From Elymus sibiricus (lineage: Eukaryota > Streptophyta > Magnoliopsida > Poales > Poaceae), in assembly GCA_039707655.1 (NCBI GenBank), contig CM077666.1:285747166-285811165 (forward strand): 64,000 nucleotides of DNA. The letters run 5' to 3'. This document shows positions 21,130-32,680 of the stretch, in pieces. The notes beneath the pieces are model-generated. The model made no database searches, was not told where the DNA came from, and saw only the letters and a program-made list of their open reading frames with translations. The first letter of the stretch is position 1. Each line of letters starts with the position of its first letter. The position numbers and the translations under genes are program-made.

Positions 21130-22652
21130 TGATAACCCACAAGTATAGGGGATCAGTTATAGCCTTTCTCGATAAATAAGAGTGTCGAACCCAACAAGGA
21201 GCTAAAGGTAGAATCAATATTCCCTTCAAGTTCTATCAACCACCGATACAACTCTACGCACACTTAACGTTCGCTTTACCTAGAACAAGAATGAAACTAC
21301 TTGTAGGTGTAATAGGATAAGTTTGCAAGGATAGAACTAGAAGTACTTTAGCAAGAATAAAACTAGGAGTAATTTGCAAGATAATAAAAGTTAGTTGTTT
21401 AGTAGAAAGCTTTTGTAACACAAGAAAAGGATTTGTCCCTAGGCAATCGATAACTAGACCGGTAATCATTATTGCAATTTTATATAAGGGAGAGGCATGA
21501 GCTAACATACTTTCCGTACTTGGATCATATGCACTTATGATTGGAACTCTAGCAAGCATCTGCAACTACCAAAGATCATTAAGGTAAAACCCAACCATAG
21601 CATTAAGTAAAAAGCCCCCTTTACTCCCATACGCAACAACCCCCTTACTCGGGTGTAAGCTTCTATCACTCCAGCCACCCACTATAAGCGAATCATGAAC
21701 GTATTGCAAACCCTACAGTGGTAATCCCACACGCTTGCATGACACGGAGGGCACCATAGGACAGCACCAAAATAAAACATACAACTCAAACCAATCACGA
21801 TCATCAATCAACCCATAGGACAAAACGAATCTACTCAAACATCATAGGATGGCAACGCATCATTGGATAACAATATGTAGCATTAAGCACCATGTTTATG
21901 TAGAGATTGCAGCGGGGAGAAGAGGTGTTACACTGCTGCATAGAGGGGGAGAGAGTTGGTGTTGACGGCGGTGAAGTTGTTGGTGTAGATCACCGTCACG
22001 ATGGTTCCCCCGGCGGCGTTCCGGCGCCACCGGGAGAGAGGGGAGAGAGCCCCCCTCCTTCTTCTTCTTCCTTGGCCTCCCCCCTAGATGGGAGGAGATT
22101 TTCCCCTCTGGTCCATGGCCGCCATGGCTCCCGGAGGGGAGGAGCCCCTCCAAGATTGGATCTCTCTCTCTGTTCTCTTCTGTTTCGCGCTCCTGTTTTC
22201 TGGCCGAAAACCGTTTCTTATATTCCCGGAGATCCGTAACTCCAATTGGGCTGAAATATTGAGGGGATTTTCTTCCGGATATTATATTTCTTGCAGCGGA
22301 AGAAGGGCCCCAACCACCTTATAGGGGCGCCACAAGCCTGCCCGGCGCGCCCAGGGTAGGGGGCGCGCCCCTCGAGCTTGTGGGCCCCTCGAGCATCGTC
22401 TCGCGTTGATTCTTTTTCCCAAAAATCACATATATTCCAAAATAAATCTCCGTAAATTTTTATCACGTTTGGACTTCGTTTGATATGGAATTTTTGTGAA
22501 ACAAAAAACATGCAACAAACAGGAACTGGCACTGGGCACTGGATCAATATGTTAGTCCCAAAAATAATATAAAATGTTGCCAAAAGTATATGAAAGTTGT
22601 AGAATATTGGCATGAAACAATAAAAAATTATAGATATGATGGAGACGTATCA
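21130..22652 (-). mobile_element. Element E, LTR1 (5' LTR, 1,523 bp)
   Basis: Begins TGATACGTCTCC at 22652 and ends GGGTTATCA at 21130 (minus strand). The PBS lies on one side and the host flank TGCCT on the other. Confidence 0.92.
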
Positions 22653-22675
22653 TGCCTCATTAGCAAATCCACAAA

Positions 22676-23081
22676 ATCCTAGGTCTGGCCTTCGTTGGTT
22701 ATACCTGACAGTGGCGGCTTATGCTCCCTTGTTGAAGGCATTGTCTAGAGATTACTTGGTCCTTCTCTTCTGGGTGAAAACCCATGATTGGCCTATGTGG
22801 TTCGATCCAGCGATGACGGTGTTCGTGCATCGTTTCCTTCCTGAAGGTGTCAATGTTGGGGGAAACTTCTTGTCGTTCAGTTGTTTTTAAAGGAAGTGAT
22901 AGTAGTCGATGTTTTGTTGTCGTGGGTCGTTCGCATTGCCTTGACCCTTATGGGTGCTTTTCTTTCTTTCTTTTTGGCTGTGTGCATCCTAGTTGTGCAG
23001 AGGTCGGGTGTGTACTCGTTGTGTTTGTATCCGCTTGATGTGACATTATGAGTCAATAAAGAGCGCCCTTTATCATATTTT
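22676..23081 (+). mobile_element. Probable 5'-truncated LINE copy
   Basis: Flanked by a perfect 16-bp direct repeat, TTAGCAAATCCACAAA (22660-22675 and 23082-23097). The 3' end has AATAAA followed by GCCCTTTATC, typical of plant L1-type LINE tails, but the tail is T-rich rather than poly(A). Short frames are not recognised. The long TSD supports target-primed insertion. Confidence 0.65.
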
Positions 23082-23146
23082 TTAGCAAATCCACAAATCC
23101 ATACAATGACATGGAACGTTAAAATAACCAACGTAGTTCTACATGC

Positions 23147-23244
23147 ACCTCACGCCTTGCCATGCGTTGTACCACCTCTTGTACTCACTCTTAACTTCTT
23201 CTATCAATGAAATGATACACATGCTTTGCGTATTCGTGAAAAAA
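23147..23244 (+). mobile_element. 98-bp LINE 3' end
   Basis: Flanked by the 12-bp repeat AGTTCTACATGC (23135-23146 and 23245-23256). It ends GCTTTGCGTATTCGTGAAAA, resembling the end of the fragment at 1648-1944. It is severely 5'-truncated and has no coding content. Confidence 0.75.
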
Positions 23245-23551
23245 AGTTCTACATGCTATCAAACTACCAAAAAATGGCATGTTGGACTAGCTACGAGTAT
23301 GGAGAAAGTTCACCGACGGCCACCTGCTTCCTCTTAACTAGGAAGGTGTTGGGGCCCAAGTGCAAGGGTTTCTAGCAAGTAGCAATTTTCCTGAAGTGAT
23401 CTCATGGTTTATTGAACCAACAGGAGCTTAGTAACACAAGCAATGACCAGCACCTGCACTCACAGATACAAAACTTCCTCGCCCCCAACGGGACTAGTGA
23501 GATTGTCAGACCCACTAGCTTGCTAGTTAGTAAGGATTAAAAGCAACAACT

Positions 23552-26500
23552 ACAACAACAACAACAACAAAGCCTTTAGTCCCAAACAAGTTGGGGTAGG
23601 CTAGAGGTGAAACCCATAAGATCTCGCGACCAACTCATGGTTCTAGCACATGGATAGCAAGCTTCCACGCACCCCTATCCATGGCTAGTTCTTTGGTGAT
23701 GCTCCAATCCTTCAGGTCTCTCTTTACGGACTCTTCCCATGTCAAGTTCGGTCTACCCCGGCCTCTTTTGACATTATCAGCACACTTTAGCCGTCCGCTA
23801 TGTACTGGGGCTTCTGGAGGCCTGCGCTGAATATGTCCAAACCATCTCAGACGATGTTGGACAAGCTTCTCTTCAATTGGCGCTACCCCAACTCTATCTC
23901 GTATATCATCATTCCGGATTCGGTCCTTCCTTGTGTTTCCACACATCCATCTCAACATGCGCATCTCCGCCACACCTAACTGTTGCACATGTCGCCTTTT
24001 AGTCGGCCAACACTCAGCGCCATACAACATTGCGGGTCGAACCGCCGTCCTATAGAACTTGCCTTTTAGCTTTTGTGGCACCCTCTTGTCACAGAGAATG
24101 CTAGAAGCTTGGCGCCACTTCATCCATCCGGCTTTAATTCGATGGTTCACATCTTCATCGATATCCCCATCCTTCTGCAACATTGACCCCAAATATCGAA
24201 AGGTGTCCTTCTGCGGCACCACCTGCCCATCAAGGCTAACATCCTCCTCCTCCTCATGCCTAGTAGTACCGAAAGCGCACCTCATGTACTCGGTTTTAGT
24301 CCTACTAAGTCTAAAACCTTTCGATTCCAAAGTTTGCCTCCATAACTCCAACTTCCTGTTGACCCCCGTCCGACTCTCATCGACTAGCACCACATCGTCC
24401 GCAAAGAGCATACACCATGGGATATCTCCTTGTATATCCCTTGTGACCTCATCCATCACCAAGGCAAAAAGATAAGGGCTCAAAGCTGACCCTTGATGCA
24501 GTCCTATCTTAATCGGGAAGTCATCAGTGTCGCCATCACTTGTTCGAACACTTGTCACAACATTATCGTACATGTCCTTGATGAGGGTAATGTACTTTGC
24601 TGGGACTTTGTGTTTCTCCAAGGCCCACCACATAACATTCCGCGGTATCTTATCATAGGCCTTCTCCAAGTCAATGAACACCATATGCAGGTCCTTCTTT
24701 TGTTCCCTATATCTCTCCATAAGTTGTCGTACCAAGAAAATGGCTTCCATGGTCGACCTCCCAGGCATGAAACCAAACTGATTTTTGGTCACGCTTGTCA
24801 TTCTTCTTAAGCGGTGCTCAATGACTCTCTCCCATAGCTTCATTGTATGGCTCATCAGTTTAATTCCACGGTAATTAGTACAACTCTGAACATCCCCCTT
24901 GTTCTTGAAGATTGGTACTAATATACTCCGTCTCCATTCTTCTGGCATCTTGTTTGCCCGAAAAATGAGGTTGAAAAGTTTGGTTAGCCATACTATCGCT
25001 ATGTCCCCGAGGCCTCTCCACACCTCAATGTGGATACAATCAGGGCCCATCGCCTTGCCTCCTTTCATCCTCTTCAAAGCCTCCTTGACCTCCGACTCCT
25101 GGATTCGCCGCACAAAAAGCCTGCTAGTATCAGCAAAGGAGTCGTCCAGATCAATGGTAGAGCTCTCACTCTCCCCATTGAACAGCTTGTCAAAGTACTC
25201 CCGCCATCTATGCTTAATCTCCTCGTTCTTCACCAGGAGTTGATCTGCTCCGTCCTTGATGAACTTGATTTGGTCAACATCCCTCGTCTTCCTCTCTCGG
25301 ATCTTGGCCATCTTATAGATGTCCCTTTCACCTTCCTTCGTGTCTAACCGTTGGTAGAGGTCCTCATACGCCCGGTCCCTTGCTTCACTCACAGCTCGCT
25401 TTGCGGCCTTCTTTGCCATCTTGTACTTCTCTATGTTGTCTGCACTCCTATCCAGATATAGGCGTCTGAAACACTCTTTCTTCTCCTTAATTGCCTTCTG
25501 GACATCATCGTTCCACCACCAGGTATCTTTATCTTCTTTTCTACTTCCCCTGGACACTCCAAACTCCTCTGAGGCCACCTTACGAATGCAAGTCGCCATC
25601 TTCATCCACATGTTGTCTACATCACCTCCTTCCTCCCAAGGGCCCTCCTTAATGACCCTCTCCTTGAACGCCTGAGCTACCTCCCCCTTGAGCTTCCACC
25701 ACTTCGTTCTAGCGACTTTGGCACGCTTGTCCCGCTGGACACGAATCCGAAAGCGGAGGTCAGCAACCACAAGCTTATGCTGAGGGACAACACTCTCTCC
25801 AGGTATCACCTTACAGTCTAGGCATGCACGCCTGTCTTCTCTTCTCGAGAGGATGAAATCAATCTGGCTAGAGTGTTGCCCACTACTGTAAGTCACTAGA
25901 TGTGATTCTCTCTTCTTAAAGAGGGTGTTAGCTATGATCATGTTATAGGCTAGCGCAAAGCTTAAGACATCTTCTCCTTCTTGGTTCCTGATGCCATAGC
26001 CAAAACCCCCATGCACCCCTTCAAAACCTGTGTTAGATGTGCCCACGTGGCCATTGAGGTCTCTTCCTATGAAGAGCCTCTCGCCAATCGGTACACTCCT
26101 AACCATGTCCTCTAGGCCTTCCCAGAACTCCCTCTTGGTGTTCTCATTGTGGCCTACTTGCGGGGCATACGCGCTGATAACGTTGAGAACTAAGTCCCCA
26201 ACTACCAGCTTGACCAGGATAATCCGGTCCCCACGTCTCTTGACGTCTACCACTCCATCCTTGAGGCTCTTGCTGATCAAGATGCCTACTCCATTTCTGT
26301 TTGCAACCGTCCCCGTGTACCACAGCTTGAAGCCGGTACCCTCCACCTCCTTCGCCTTTTGTCCCCTCCATTTGGTCTCTTGGACGCAAAGGATATCAAT
26401 GCCTCTCCTCACCGCGGTATCAACTACCTCCCGAAGCTTACCTGTCAGAGACCCTACGTTCCAGCTACCTAAGCGAATCCTCCTAGGCTCGGCTAGCTTC

Positions 26501-26861
26501 CTTACCCTTCGCACTCGTCGAGTCAAATGCGAAGACCCTTGCTCAATTTCCACTACACCCGGGCGCCGATGTAGCGCGCCACTAAGGATGCGACGACCCG
26601 ATCCTCGCTCACTTGCCACCGTATCCAGATCAAGATACGGCGCGCCACCTGGGGGGTGACGGCCCGGCCCTTGCCCATTTTCCACCACACCCGGGTTCCG
26701 ATGTGGCGCGTCGCTGAGAGGGTTACGCCCCAACGAAAATCTTTTGGGTTTCATCTCCATAAGAGTGGCTGAGTTTTGACGTTGGCTCGCCAAGCCTATC
26801 ACAACCCTCCTCCTTTATCCGGGCTTGGGACCGGCTATGTTGAGACAACATAGGCGGAGTT
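23552..26861 (-). mobile_element. Near full-length RTE-type LINE
   Basis: Perfect 16-bp TSD ATTAAAAGCAACAACT (23536-23551 and 26862-26877). The 3' end, on the minus strand, has the plant RTE tail: a CCCCAACTTGTTTGGG hairpin, GACTAAAGGC, then (TTG)n instead of poly(A). The 5' UTR is short (~60 bp) and the 3' UTR is ~83 bp. One long frame fills the rest. The clean TSD and open frame point to a recent insertion. Confidence 0.95.
23635..26802 (-). CDS. RTE LINE endonuclease-reverse transcriptase (1,055 aa)
   Basis: Single intact frame. Residues ~108-350 are an AP-type endonuclease that nicks target DNA: WNVGSL (114-119), QETKW (141-145), DLNGHVG (248-254), SQIDFI (312-317) and the QHKLVVADL end (341-349). 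Residues ~580-860 are a reverse transcriptase: YRGIKL, the FGFMPGRST block, FIDLEKAYD (D711), HQGSALSP and FADD (800-803). A basic C-terminus follows with a WFGHI.RRP motif. Plant copies are often mislabelled as craniofacial development protein 2-like. Arg247 stands where I expect Gly before the catalytic-loop Asp-Leu-Asn, which may weaken the endonuclease (family knowledge, not tested). No gag-like first ORF is present, as is usual for RTE. Confidence 0.93.
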   Translation of the reverse strand: MIGLASQRQNSATLMEMKPKRFSLGRNPLSDAPHRNPGVVENGQGPGRHPPGGAPYLDLDTVASERGSGRRILSGALHRRPGVVEIEQGSSHLTRRVRRVRKLAEPRRIRLGSWNVGSLTGKLREVVDTAVRRGIDILCVQETKWRGQKAKEVEGTGFKLWYTGTVANRNGVGILISKSLKDGVVDVKRRGDRIILVKLVVGDLVLNVISAYAPQVGHNENTKREFWEGLEDMVRSVPIGERLFIGRDLNGHVGTSNTGFEGVHGGFGYGIRNQEGEDVLSFALAYNMIIANTLFKKRESHLVTYSSGQHSSQIDFILSRREDRRACLDCKVIPGESVVPQHKLVVADLRFRIRVQRDKRAKVARTKWWKLKGEVAQAFKERVIKEGPWEEGGDVDNMWMKMATCIRKVASEEFGVSRGSRKEDKDTWWWNDDVQKAIKEKKECFRRLYLDRSADNIEKYKMAKKAAKRAVSEARDRAYEDLYQRLDTKEGERDIYKMAKIRERKTRDVDQIKFIKDGADQLLVKNEEIKHRWREYFDKLFNGESESSTIDLDDSFADTSRLFVRRIQESEVKEALKRMKGGKAMGPDCIHIEVWRGLGDIAIVWLTKLFNLIFRANKMPEEWRRSILVPIFKNKGDVQSCTNYRGIKLMSHTMKLWERVIEHRLRRMTSVTKNQFGFMPGRSTMEAIFLVRQLMERYREQKKDLHMVFIDLEKAYDKIPRNVMWWALEKHKVPAKYITLIKDMYDNVVTSVRTSDGDTDDFPIKIGLHQGSALSPYLFALVMDEVTRDIQGDIPWCMLFADDVVLVDESRTGVNRKLELWRQTLESKGFRLSRTKTEYMRCAFGTTRHEEEEDVSLDGQVVPQKDTFRYLGSMLQKDGDIDEDVNHRIKAGWMKWRQASSILCDKRVPQKLKGKFYRTAVRPAMLYGAECWPTKRRHVQQLGVAEMRMLRWMCGNTRKDRIRNDDIRDRVGVAPIEEKLVQHRLRWFGHIQRRPPEAPVHSGRLKCADNVKRGRGRPNLTWEESVKRDLKDWSITKELAMDRGAWKLAIHVLEP

Positions 26862-27623
26862 ATTAAAAGCAACAACTGAACCACAAAAAAACTTGGACTT
26901 AATGGCAAGTTGACATGAATGTAGAAGCAAGAAACTAAAAAGAGCGTTGATTGAGATTGAAAGTTTTATAGGAAGAAAATGGACCGGGGTCCATAGGTTC
27001 ACTAGTGGTTTCTCTTCAAAAGAAAGCACGGCGTAGTAAACAAATTACAGTTGAGCATCGATTAAATTGCAATATTTATAGCTATGACTATCCATGGCAT
27101 AATCAACATATGAGCATCACGTCCCAATATCAATGTATAGTTATCCAACTGCATCTATAGCTAATACTCCACCGAAGATCACTATCCAGCATGTATCTTA
27201 AAGTATTAAGTAAACATAGAGTATTACAATAAGCATGATGACATGAAGTAGATGATATATTGTCTTCGCCCTGCATTCAAAGGACAACTACACAACCATC
27301 TTTTTATCCCTAGTGGCAATAACACCACAAGCCTTTTCACTTTCTGTCACTACGGTAGCTTACTTGCATGGTTGAACCCAACTATCATACACAACTGCCT
27401 CCAAAGATCAAACCCCAACCTTGGCCAGAGAAAGAGAGAATAGATCGGAGAGCATATATGATTAAGAATTATGTAGCAAAAGAACTAAATAGATCTCAAA
27501 AGAATTCATGAATAAATCTGATCATAAAGTGATAATTCATCATATCCCAACAAAAACACCGCAAAAGTTACATTGGATGGATCACAATCATGTAGGGCAG
27601 CTCATGTAATCTTTGTATTAAGA

Positions 27624-27626
<3 letters not shown>

Positions 27627-27656
<30 letters not shown>
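27627..27656. repeat. (GA)15 microsatellite in LTR H
   Basis: Fifteen uninterrupted GA units. It lies in the LTR downstream of the TATA-proximal region (minus orientation). Confidence 0.95.
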
Positions 27657-27658
<2 letters not shown>

Positions 27659-28107
27659 CATCTAGCTACTGCTACGAACCCATAGTCCAAAAGAAGCTAC
27701 TCACGAGCGATCACCGTGATGATTTCCACCTCCGACAGAGTACCGAAAAAGACCTCTAGATTGGATTGCGAAGAAATAAAGGTATGCGTCGATGGAAAAT
27801 TTTGGGTGACAAATTCCTGATGGTTTTCAGAAGTATATAAAGGCACGGGAACCGAGAGATGGTGGATCGGAGTCCGGGGGCACGCGGCAGGGAGCGCCGC
27901 CTAGGGCGCGTGGAGTCCCTAGGTAGTCCCTCGTGTTATGTTGGTTGCTGCTAGAACCTTCCGAACTTGAAACTGTCACTGATTTTTTCTGGATTTTTTT
28001 AGTCTGATAAAATTTATTTTTTGCAAAGTCCAAAAACAACAGAAAACAGGAGCTGGCACTGGGCACTGGATTAATAGGTTAGTCCAAAAATATATATAAA
28101 TTGATGC

Positions 28108-28471
28108 CAAAACTGCCAGTTGTTTTTGGACTTTGTAAAAAATAAATTTTATCTGACTCAAAATACCAACCTAATTTTTGAAGTCCATAAGCTTCCGAGG
28201 AGCACCAACATAGCCCAAGGGGCACCCAGGGGCCCCACGTGCCTCCCCCACGGGCCATAGGGGGCGCGTCCCCTGCCGTGTGGGTCCCCTGAACCTCTGA
28301 TTCACTGCCTCTCGGTCCTTGTGCCATTGTATGCCTCTGAAAACCCTCGAGAATTTATCGCCTGAATTTTTCAGCTGCAGCACACCTCTGTTTCTTCGTG
28401 ATCCAATCTGGAGGCCTTTTCTGGTAATCTACTGGGGAGGGTCATATTAGTGGCCATCCTCCATCAACTTG
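28108..28471 (+). mobile_element. LTR G fragment, left part (before Harbinger)
   Basis: Plus-strand copy of the same LTR family as H, truncated at its 5' start and lying head-to-head with H. It resumes at 54395 after the Harbinger insertion. Confidence 0.7.
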
Positions 28472-28903
28472 GGGTGTGTTTGGTAGCTATTGCCACCCTA
28501 GCATAGTTGTTCTCCTTTGAGACATGCTTAGTCTAGACATGCTTAGTACATGCAACTGCAGTTGTTTGGTACCAATGTATGTACTGATGCATGCTGAGCT
28601 GAGACTGTGTTTGGTAGCCTACATCAGATGAGACATGTTGTACTGAGACTGTGTTTGGTAGCCTGTATCTGAGGTAGGCTACATGAACGAATATTTTGGC
28701 GCCAAGACAATATCGAAACAACATTTTGACACTTCACTAAACAATTCGAGCAATAAAACATTACCATGCCAACATAATTTGAATAATGATAATATAAAGA
28801 AAAAATCAACAATTAACATAACAAATAACAACCATAATTTGTAGCAGCGCATCACTAGATTCATATTACATAAGACATAATAACCCTAATTTGTAGCAAT
28901 GCA

Positions 28904-30447
28904 TGATACATCTCCGACGTATTTATAATTTTTGATTGTTTCATGCTATTATATTATCATTCTTAGATACTTTATATGCAATTTTATATCATTTCTGGAG
29001 ACTAACCTATTAACTCAGTGCCTAGTGCCAGTTGCTGTTTTCTACTTGTTTTTGGTTTTACAGAAAATCTGTACCAAACGGAGTCCAAACGCTACGAAAC
29101 TTTTTGGCGATTTTTTTCTGGACATAAGAGACCCTAGAAGCTTCGGGGGAGGACCAGAGACCTATGAGTAGACGGCAAGGCAACAGGGCGCACCCTGGGG
29201 GTAGGCTCGCCCTGATGTCTTGTGGGCCCCTCGTGGCTCCGTATGACCTAATTCCAGGGCTATAAATTCCCAAATATTCCAAAACCCCCAGAGAGCCACC
29301 CGAAACAATTTTTCCACTGCCGCAAGTCTCTGTTCTTCCACGATCCCATCTGGAGGCCTTTTTCGGTACTCTGTCGGAGGGGGAATCGATCACGGAGGGC
29401 TTCTACATCAACCTTGCTGCGCCTCCGATGATGTGTGAGTAGTCCAGCACAGACCTACGGGTCCATAGTGATTAGCTAGATGGCTTACTCTCTCTCTTTG
29501 ATCTTCAATACAATGTTCTCTTCAGAGATCGATCCGATGTAATCTTGTTTTGTGGTGTTTTTGTTGGGATCCGATGAATTGTGGGTTTACGATTTGAATA
29601 TTCATTAAAAGTAATTGAGTCTTTTGTGAACTTTATTATGTGTGTTTGTTATAGCTATGTAATGCTTTCCAATCTATCTGTTTGGTTTGGCCAACTAGAT
29701 TGATTTATCTTCAATGGAAGTGGTGCATAGTAGTAGGTTCAATCTTGCGGTGTCCTCACCTCGTGATAGAAGGGGTAGCGAGGCACGTATTGTATTGTTG
29801 CTACTAAGGAGAAAACGACGGGGTTTAATCATATTGCTTGGTTTTATGCTATCTACATTATGTCATCTTGCTTAAAGCGTTACTCTGTTTGTTATGAACT
29901 TAATACCATAGATGCAGGCAGGGGTCGGTCGATTGGTGGAGTAATAGTAGTAGATGCAGGCAGGAGTTGGTCTACTTGTCACGGACATAATGCCTATATA
30001 CATGATCATGCCATGAATATCGTCATAACTATGCGCTTTTCTATCAATTGCCCAACAGTAATTTGTCTACCCACCGTATGCTATTTTTATGAGAGAGATG
30101 CCTCTAGTGAAAACTATGGCCCCCGGGTCTATTTTAATCATATTACAAAAACCCAAAAAAAATACCTTTATGCAATTTTATTTCTTTTTATTTACTTTGC
30201 AATTTATCTATCTACCACTACCAAATTTAATCCTTGCAATTAACGAGTACAAGGGGATTGACAACCCTCTTTCCCGCATTGGGTTCAAGTATTTGCTCTT
30301 GTGTGTTCAGGTACTATTGACGGGTGTTTGCGTGGTTCTCCTATTGGTTCGATAACCTTGGTTCTCTACTGAGGGAAATACTATCCACTACTATATTGCT
30401 TCACCCTTCCTCTTCGGGGAAAATCCCAACGCAGCTTACAAGTAGCA
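28904..30447 (+). mobile_element. Element B, 5' LTR (1,544 bp)
   Basis: TGATACATCTCCGACG start, AAGTAGCA end. A TATA-like CTATAAAT lies near 29270-29277, the likely promoter. Confidence 0.92.
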
Positions 30448-30458
30448 CAAAGAAATTC

Positions 30459-30476
30459 TGGCGCCGTTGCCGGGGA
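30459..30476 (+). other. Element B primer-binding site (tRNA-Asp type)
   Basis: TGGCGCCGTTGCCGGGGA, 11 bases after the LTR, an exact match to the expected tRNA-Asp complement. Confidence 0.88.
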
Positions 30477-30607
30477 GATATCATCAAACAACTCAAGGTC
30501 CCTTCACACACATTAGCATTTACATGTTCTACTTTTTATTTGCCTAGTTATGCTATCCTTATGATTTCTACACCAAAACAGAAAGTGAAAAGCAAAAATA
30601 AAGATAT

Positions 30608-31324
30608 ATGGATCCTCATCCGCTTGCTAATCTTTTCAAACTTGCTGCTTATTGTAAACCTATAGCAAATAATGAAGAAGTGATAAAAGAAAATGCTATT
30701 GGGATACATTCATTGAATGAAAAGCATGATTGCAATGTTGTTATTATAAATTCTATGCATATCAATTGTCCTAATGATCATGGTTGGGGTGATGATTATG
30801 ATGCTTCTTGTGATCTTGAAAAATCATTTGAGCTTCATGATGAATCTGCCACTGATAATGATATTTGCAATACTATTAAAAGTGGGTTCGGAAGAGCATC
30901 AACTTTAGGTAATAATGATCCCACTACTTTGGAGAATTATCGATCTCATGGAATTTTTGATAAAAGTGGGTTTGGAGAGGTCATGACTTTAGTTGATGTT
31001 AATCCCACTATCTTGTAAGATTATAAGATTTGCATGCATATGGATCATAAAAAGAATGTTTTCCATGATATTTATATTGTTGAGTTTGATTATGATCCTA
31101 CATGTAATTATTTTGAGAGAGGCAAATATGATTATAGAAATCCTCATGTTACTAAATTACCTCTCTTTGTGTTGAAATTATTAATGCTTCATTCTTCCTA
31201 TTTGCATGTGCTAGATAATGCTTGTCTTGATAATTTGTTTTCCTATAAAATGCCTATGCATATGAAGAGGGTTAGACTTAAATGTGTTTGTTACATGTTA
31301 TATGATGCTCTCTTTGTGCTTTAA
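30608..31324 (+). pseudogene. Element B gag-like acidic frame with in-frame stop
   Basis: Starts at ATG 30608 and runs in one phase to 31324, with a single TAA at 31016-31018. It contains a duplicated SGFG(R/E) motif (KSGFGRASTL and KSGFGEVMTL). Similar KSGFGEV text occurs in element C at ~38456, and CNYFERG / MPMHMKRVRL motifs are shared with element E. No zinc knuckle, protease or pol is seen. Function unknown. Its position after the PBS suggests a gag relic. Confidence 0.55.
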
Positions 31325-32680
31325 TTCTTATCATTTATGTGAGCATCATTGAAATCTCAAGCCTATCTTAATGGCCATAAAGAAAGAACTTGTTGGGAGG
31401 CAACCCAATATTTATCTTTTGCTTTCATTTTATTTTTCTTGAGTCACACAATTATTGCTACTGTAATAATTGTGTTTTTATCTTTTAATTAGTTTTTGTG
31501 CCAAGTAATGCCTTTGGGATGATTTGAATGATAGTATAATTGATGCTGTTTGAAAATAGAAAGTTTTGCGCCCAGTATTTGATTTTAAATTTCTTACTGG
31601 AACATCAAAAAAATCTGAAATTTTTACAAAGTATTGGGATGATTTTTTTTTTATTATGTCCTAATGTTTCAGAAGTTTTTGAGTTACAGAAGTATGGATA
31701 AATATTTTGTCATTACATACTGTTCTGTTTTAGACAGATTCTGTTTTTGTTGCATAGTGTGCTTGTTTTAATGATGCTATGGATTATATCGGGGGGTATA
31801 AGTCATGGAGAAGTTTGTAGTAGATATTATGCAAGAACAATTATGAATCAATTTATAACAGTACCTAAAAGTGGATGATTGATTTATTATACTAACGGAT
31901 CTCACGAAGTTTCTGTTGAGTTTTGTGTGCTGAAGTTTTCAAGTTTTGGGTGAGATCACGATGGATGAAGGAATAAAGAGCGGTAAGACCTGAAGCTTGG
32001 GGGTGCCCAAGGCACCCCAAGGTAGTATTCAAGGAAGAACCAAGCGTATAAGCTTGGGGATGCCCCGGATGGCATCCCCTCTTTCGTCCACAATTCATCG
32101 GTATGTTACTTGGAGCTATATTTTTATTCATCACATGATATGAGTTTTGCTTGGAGCGTCTTGTACCATAGTTTTATTTTGTTTGCTTGTTAGTTTGCAA
32201 CAATCATTGTTTGCTAGACACACCTTTTGAGAGAGATACGCATTCATCATGATTTGTTAGAATACTCTATGTGCTTCACTTATATCTTTTGAGCTATGCA
32301 GTTGCTCTTGTGCTTCACTTATATTCTTAGAGCACGGCGGTGGTTATATATTTTATAATTATTGCATTCTCATGCTTCACTTAAATCTTTTTGACAGTCC
32401 TAAATAGGAAGTGGTAATATCCACGAGTTATAAGACTAGTCTGAAATTGATAGGTATATAAGAGTGGTATAATAAAAACTTTCATGTAGATCACTAAATA
32501 TGAAACGTATGATTTAATTATATTGATGTCGTAATATGAAAGGGTATTAGTTCATGATCATTGGTTAGTAGAAATATCGATATTAAAGCTTGTTATGAAC
32601 TACTCATTTAAGTGTTGGTCATGGCATGGTGGGGAAGTTTTAGCATTTTTATGTCTGATTGAAATCCTTTGTGTTGTTTG
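31325..32680 (+). other. Element B 3' non-coding module (left part)
   Basis: No gene. It holds two AAGCTTGGGG(A/G)TGCC hairpin blocks (31992-32080) and three TGCTTCACTTATAT-type words (32272-32386), both shared in order with elements C and E. The hAT insertion interrupts it at 32680. Confidence 0.7.

Larger units (their letters stand above)
2361..22652 (-). mobile_element. Element E: composite three-LTR non-autonomous retroelement
   Basis: Read on the minus strand: LTR1 (22652-21130), PBS and internal region with an acidic reading frame (21129-17702, resuming 7773-6747), LTR2 (6746-5222), a second PBS and truncated internal remnant (5221-4629), and a 5'-truncated LTR3 (4628-2361). The outermost flanks are identical, TGCCT at 2356-2360 and 22653-22657, so the array behaves as one insertion. 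No protease, integrase or reverse transcriptase is recognisable, so copying in trans is inferred. The LTR style is common in Triticeae Gypsy-related non-autonomous families. The family name is not assigned. Confidence 0.85.
23347..28107 (-). mobile_element. LTR H (minus strand), split by an RTE LINE
   Basis: Both flanks of the LINE read as one LTR on the minus strand. It ends GGGGCCCCAACA-like at 23347 and extends right to ~28107, where its 5' start is missing. Sequence at 27.65-27.80 kb is the reverse complement of LTR G at 28.38-28.47 and 54.40-54.48 kb. No PBS or internal region adjoins it, so it is a 3' LTR or solo LTR truncated at U3. Confidence 0.7.

Noticed and set aside
22676..22890. 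Host gene exon with hydrophobic translation at 22.68-22.89 kb
   Set aside because: It lies between 16-bp direct repeats and upstream of a LINE-like tail, so a truncated LINE copy is the simpler explanation.
26030..26659. 209-codon plus-strand frame and other plus-strand frames across 24.0-26.7 kb
   Set aside because: Antisense shadows of the LINE endonuclease-reverse transcriptase, which has unambiguous motifs on the minus strand.
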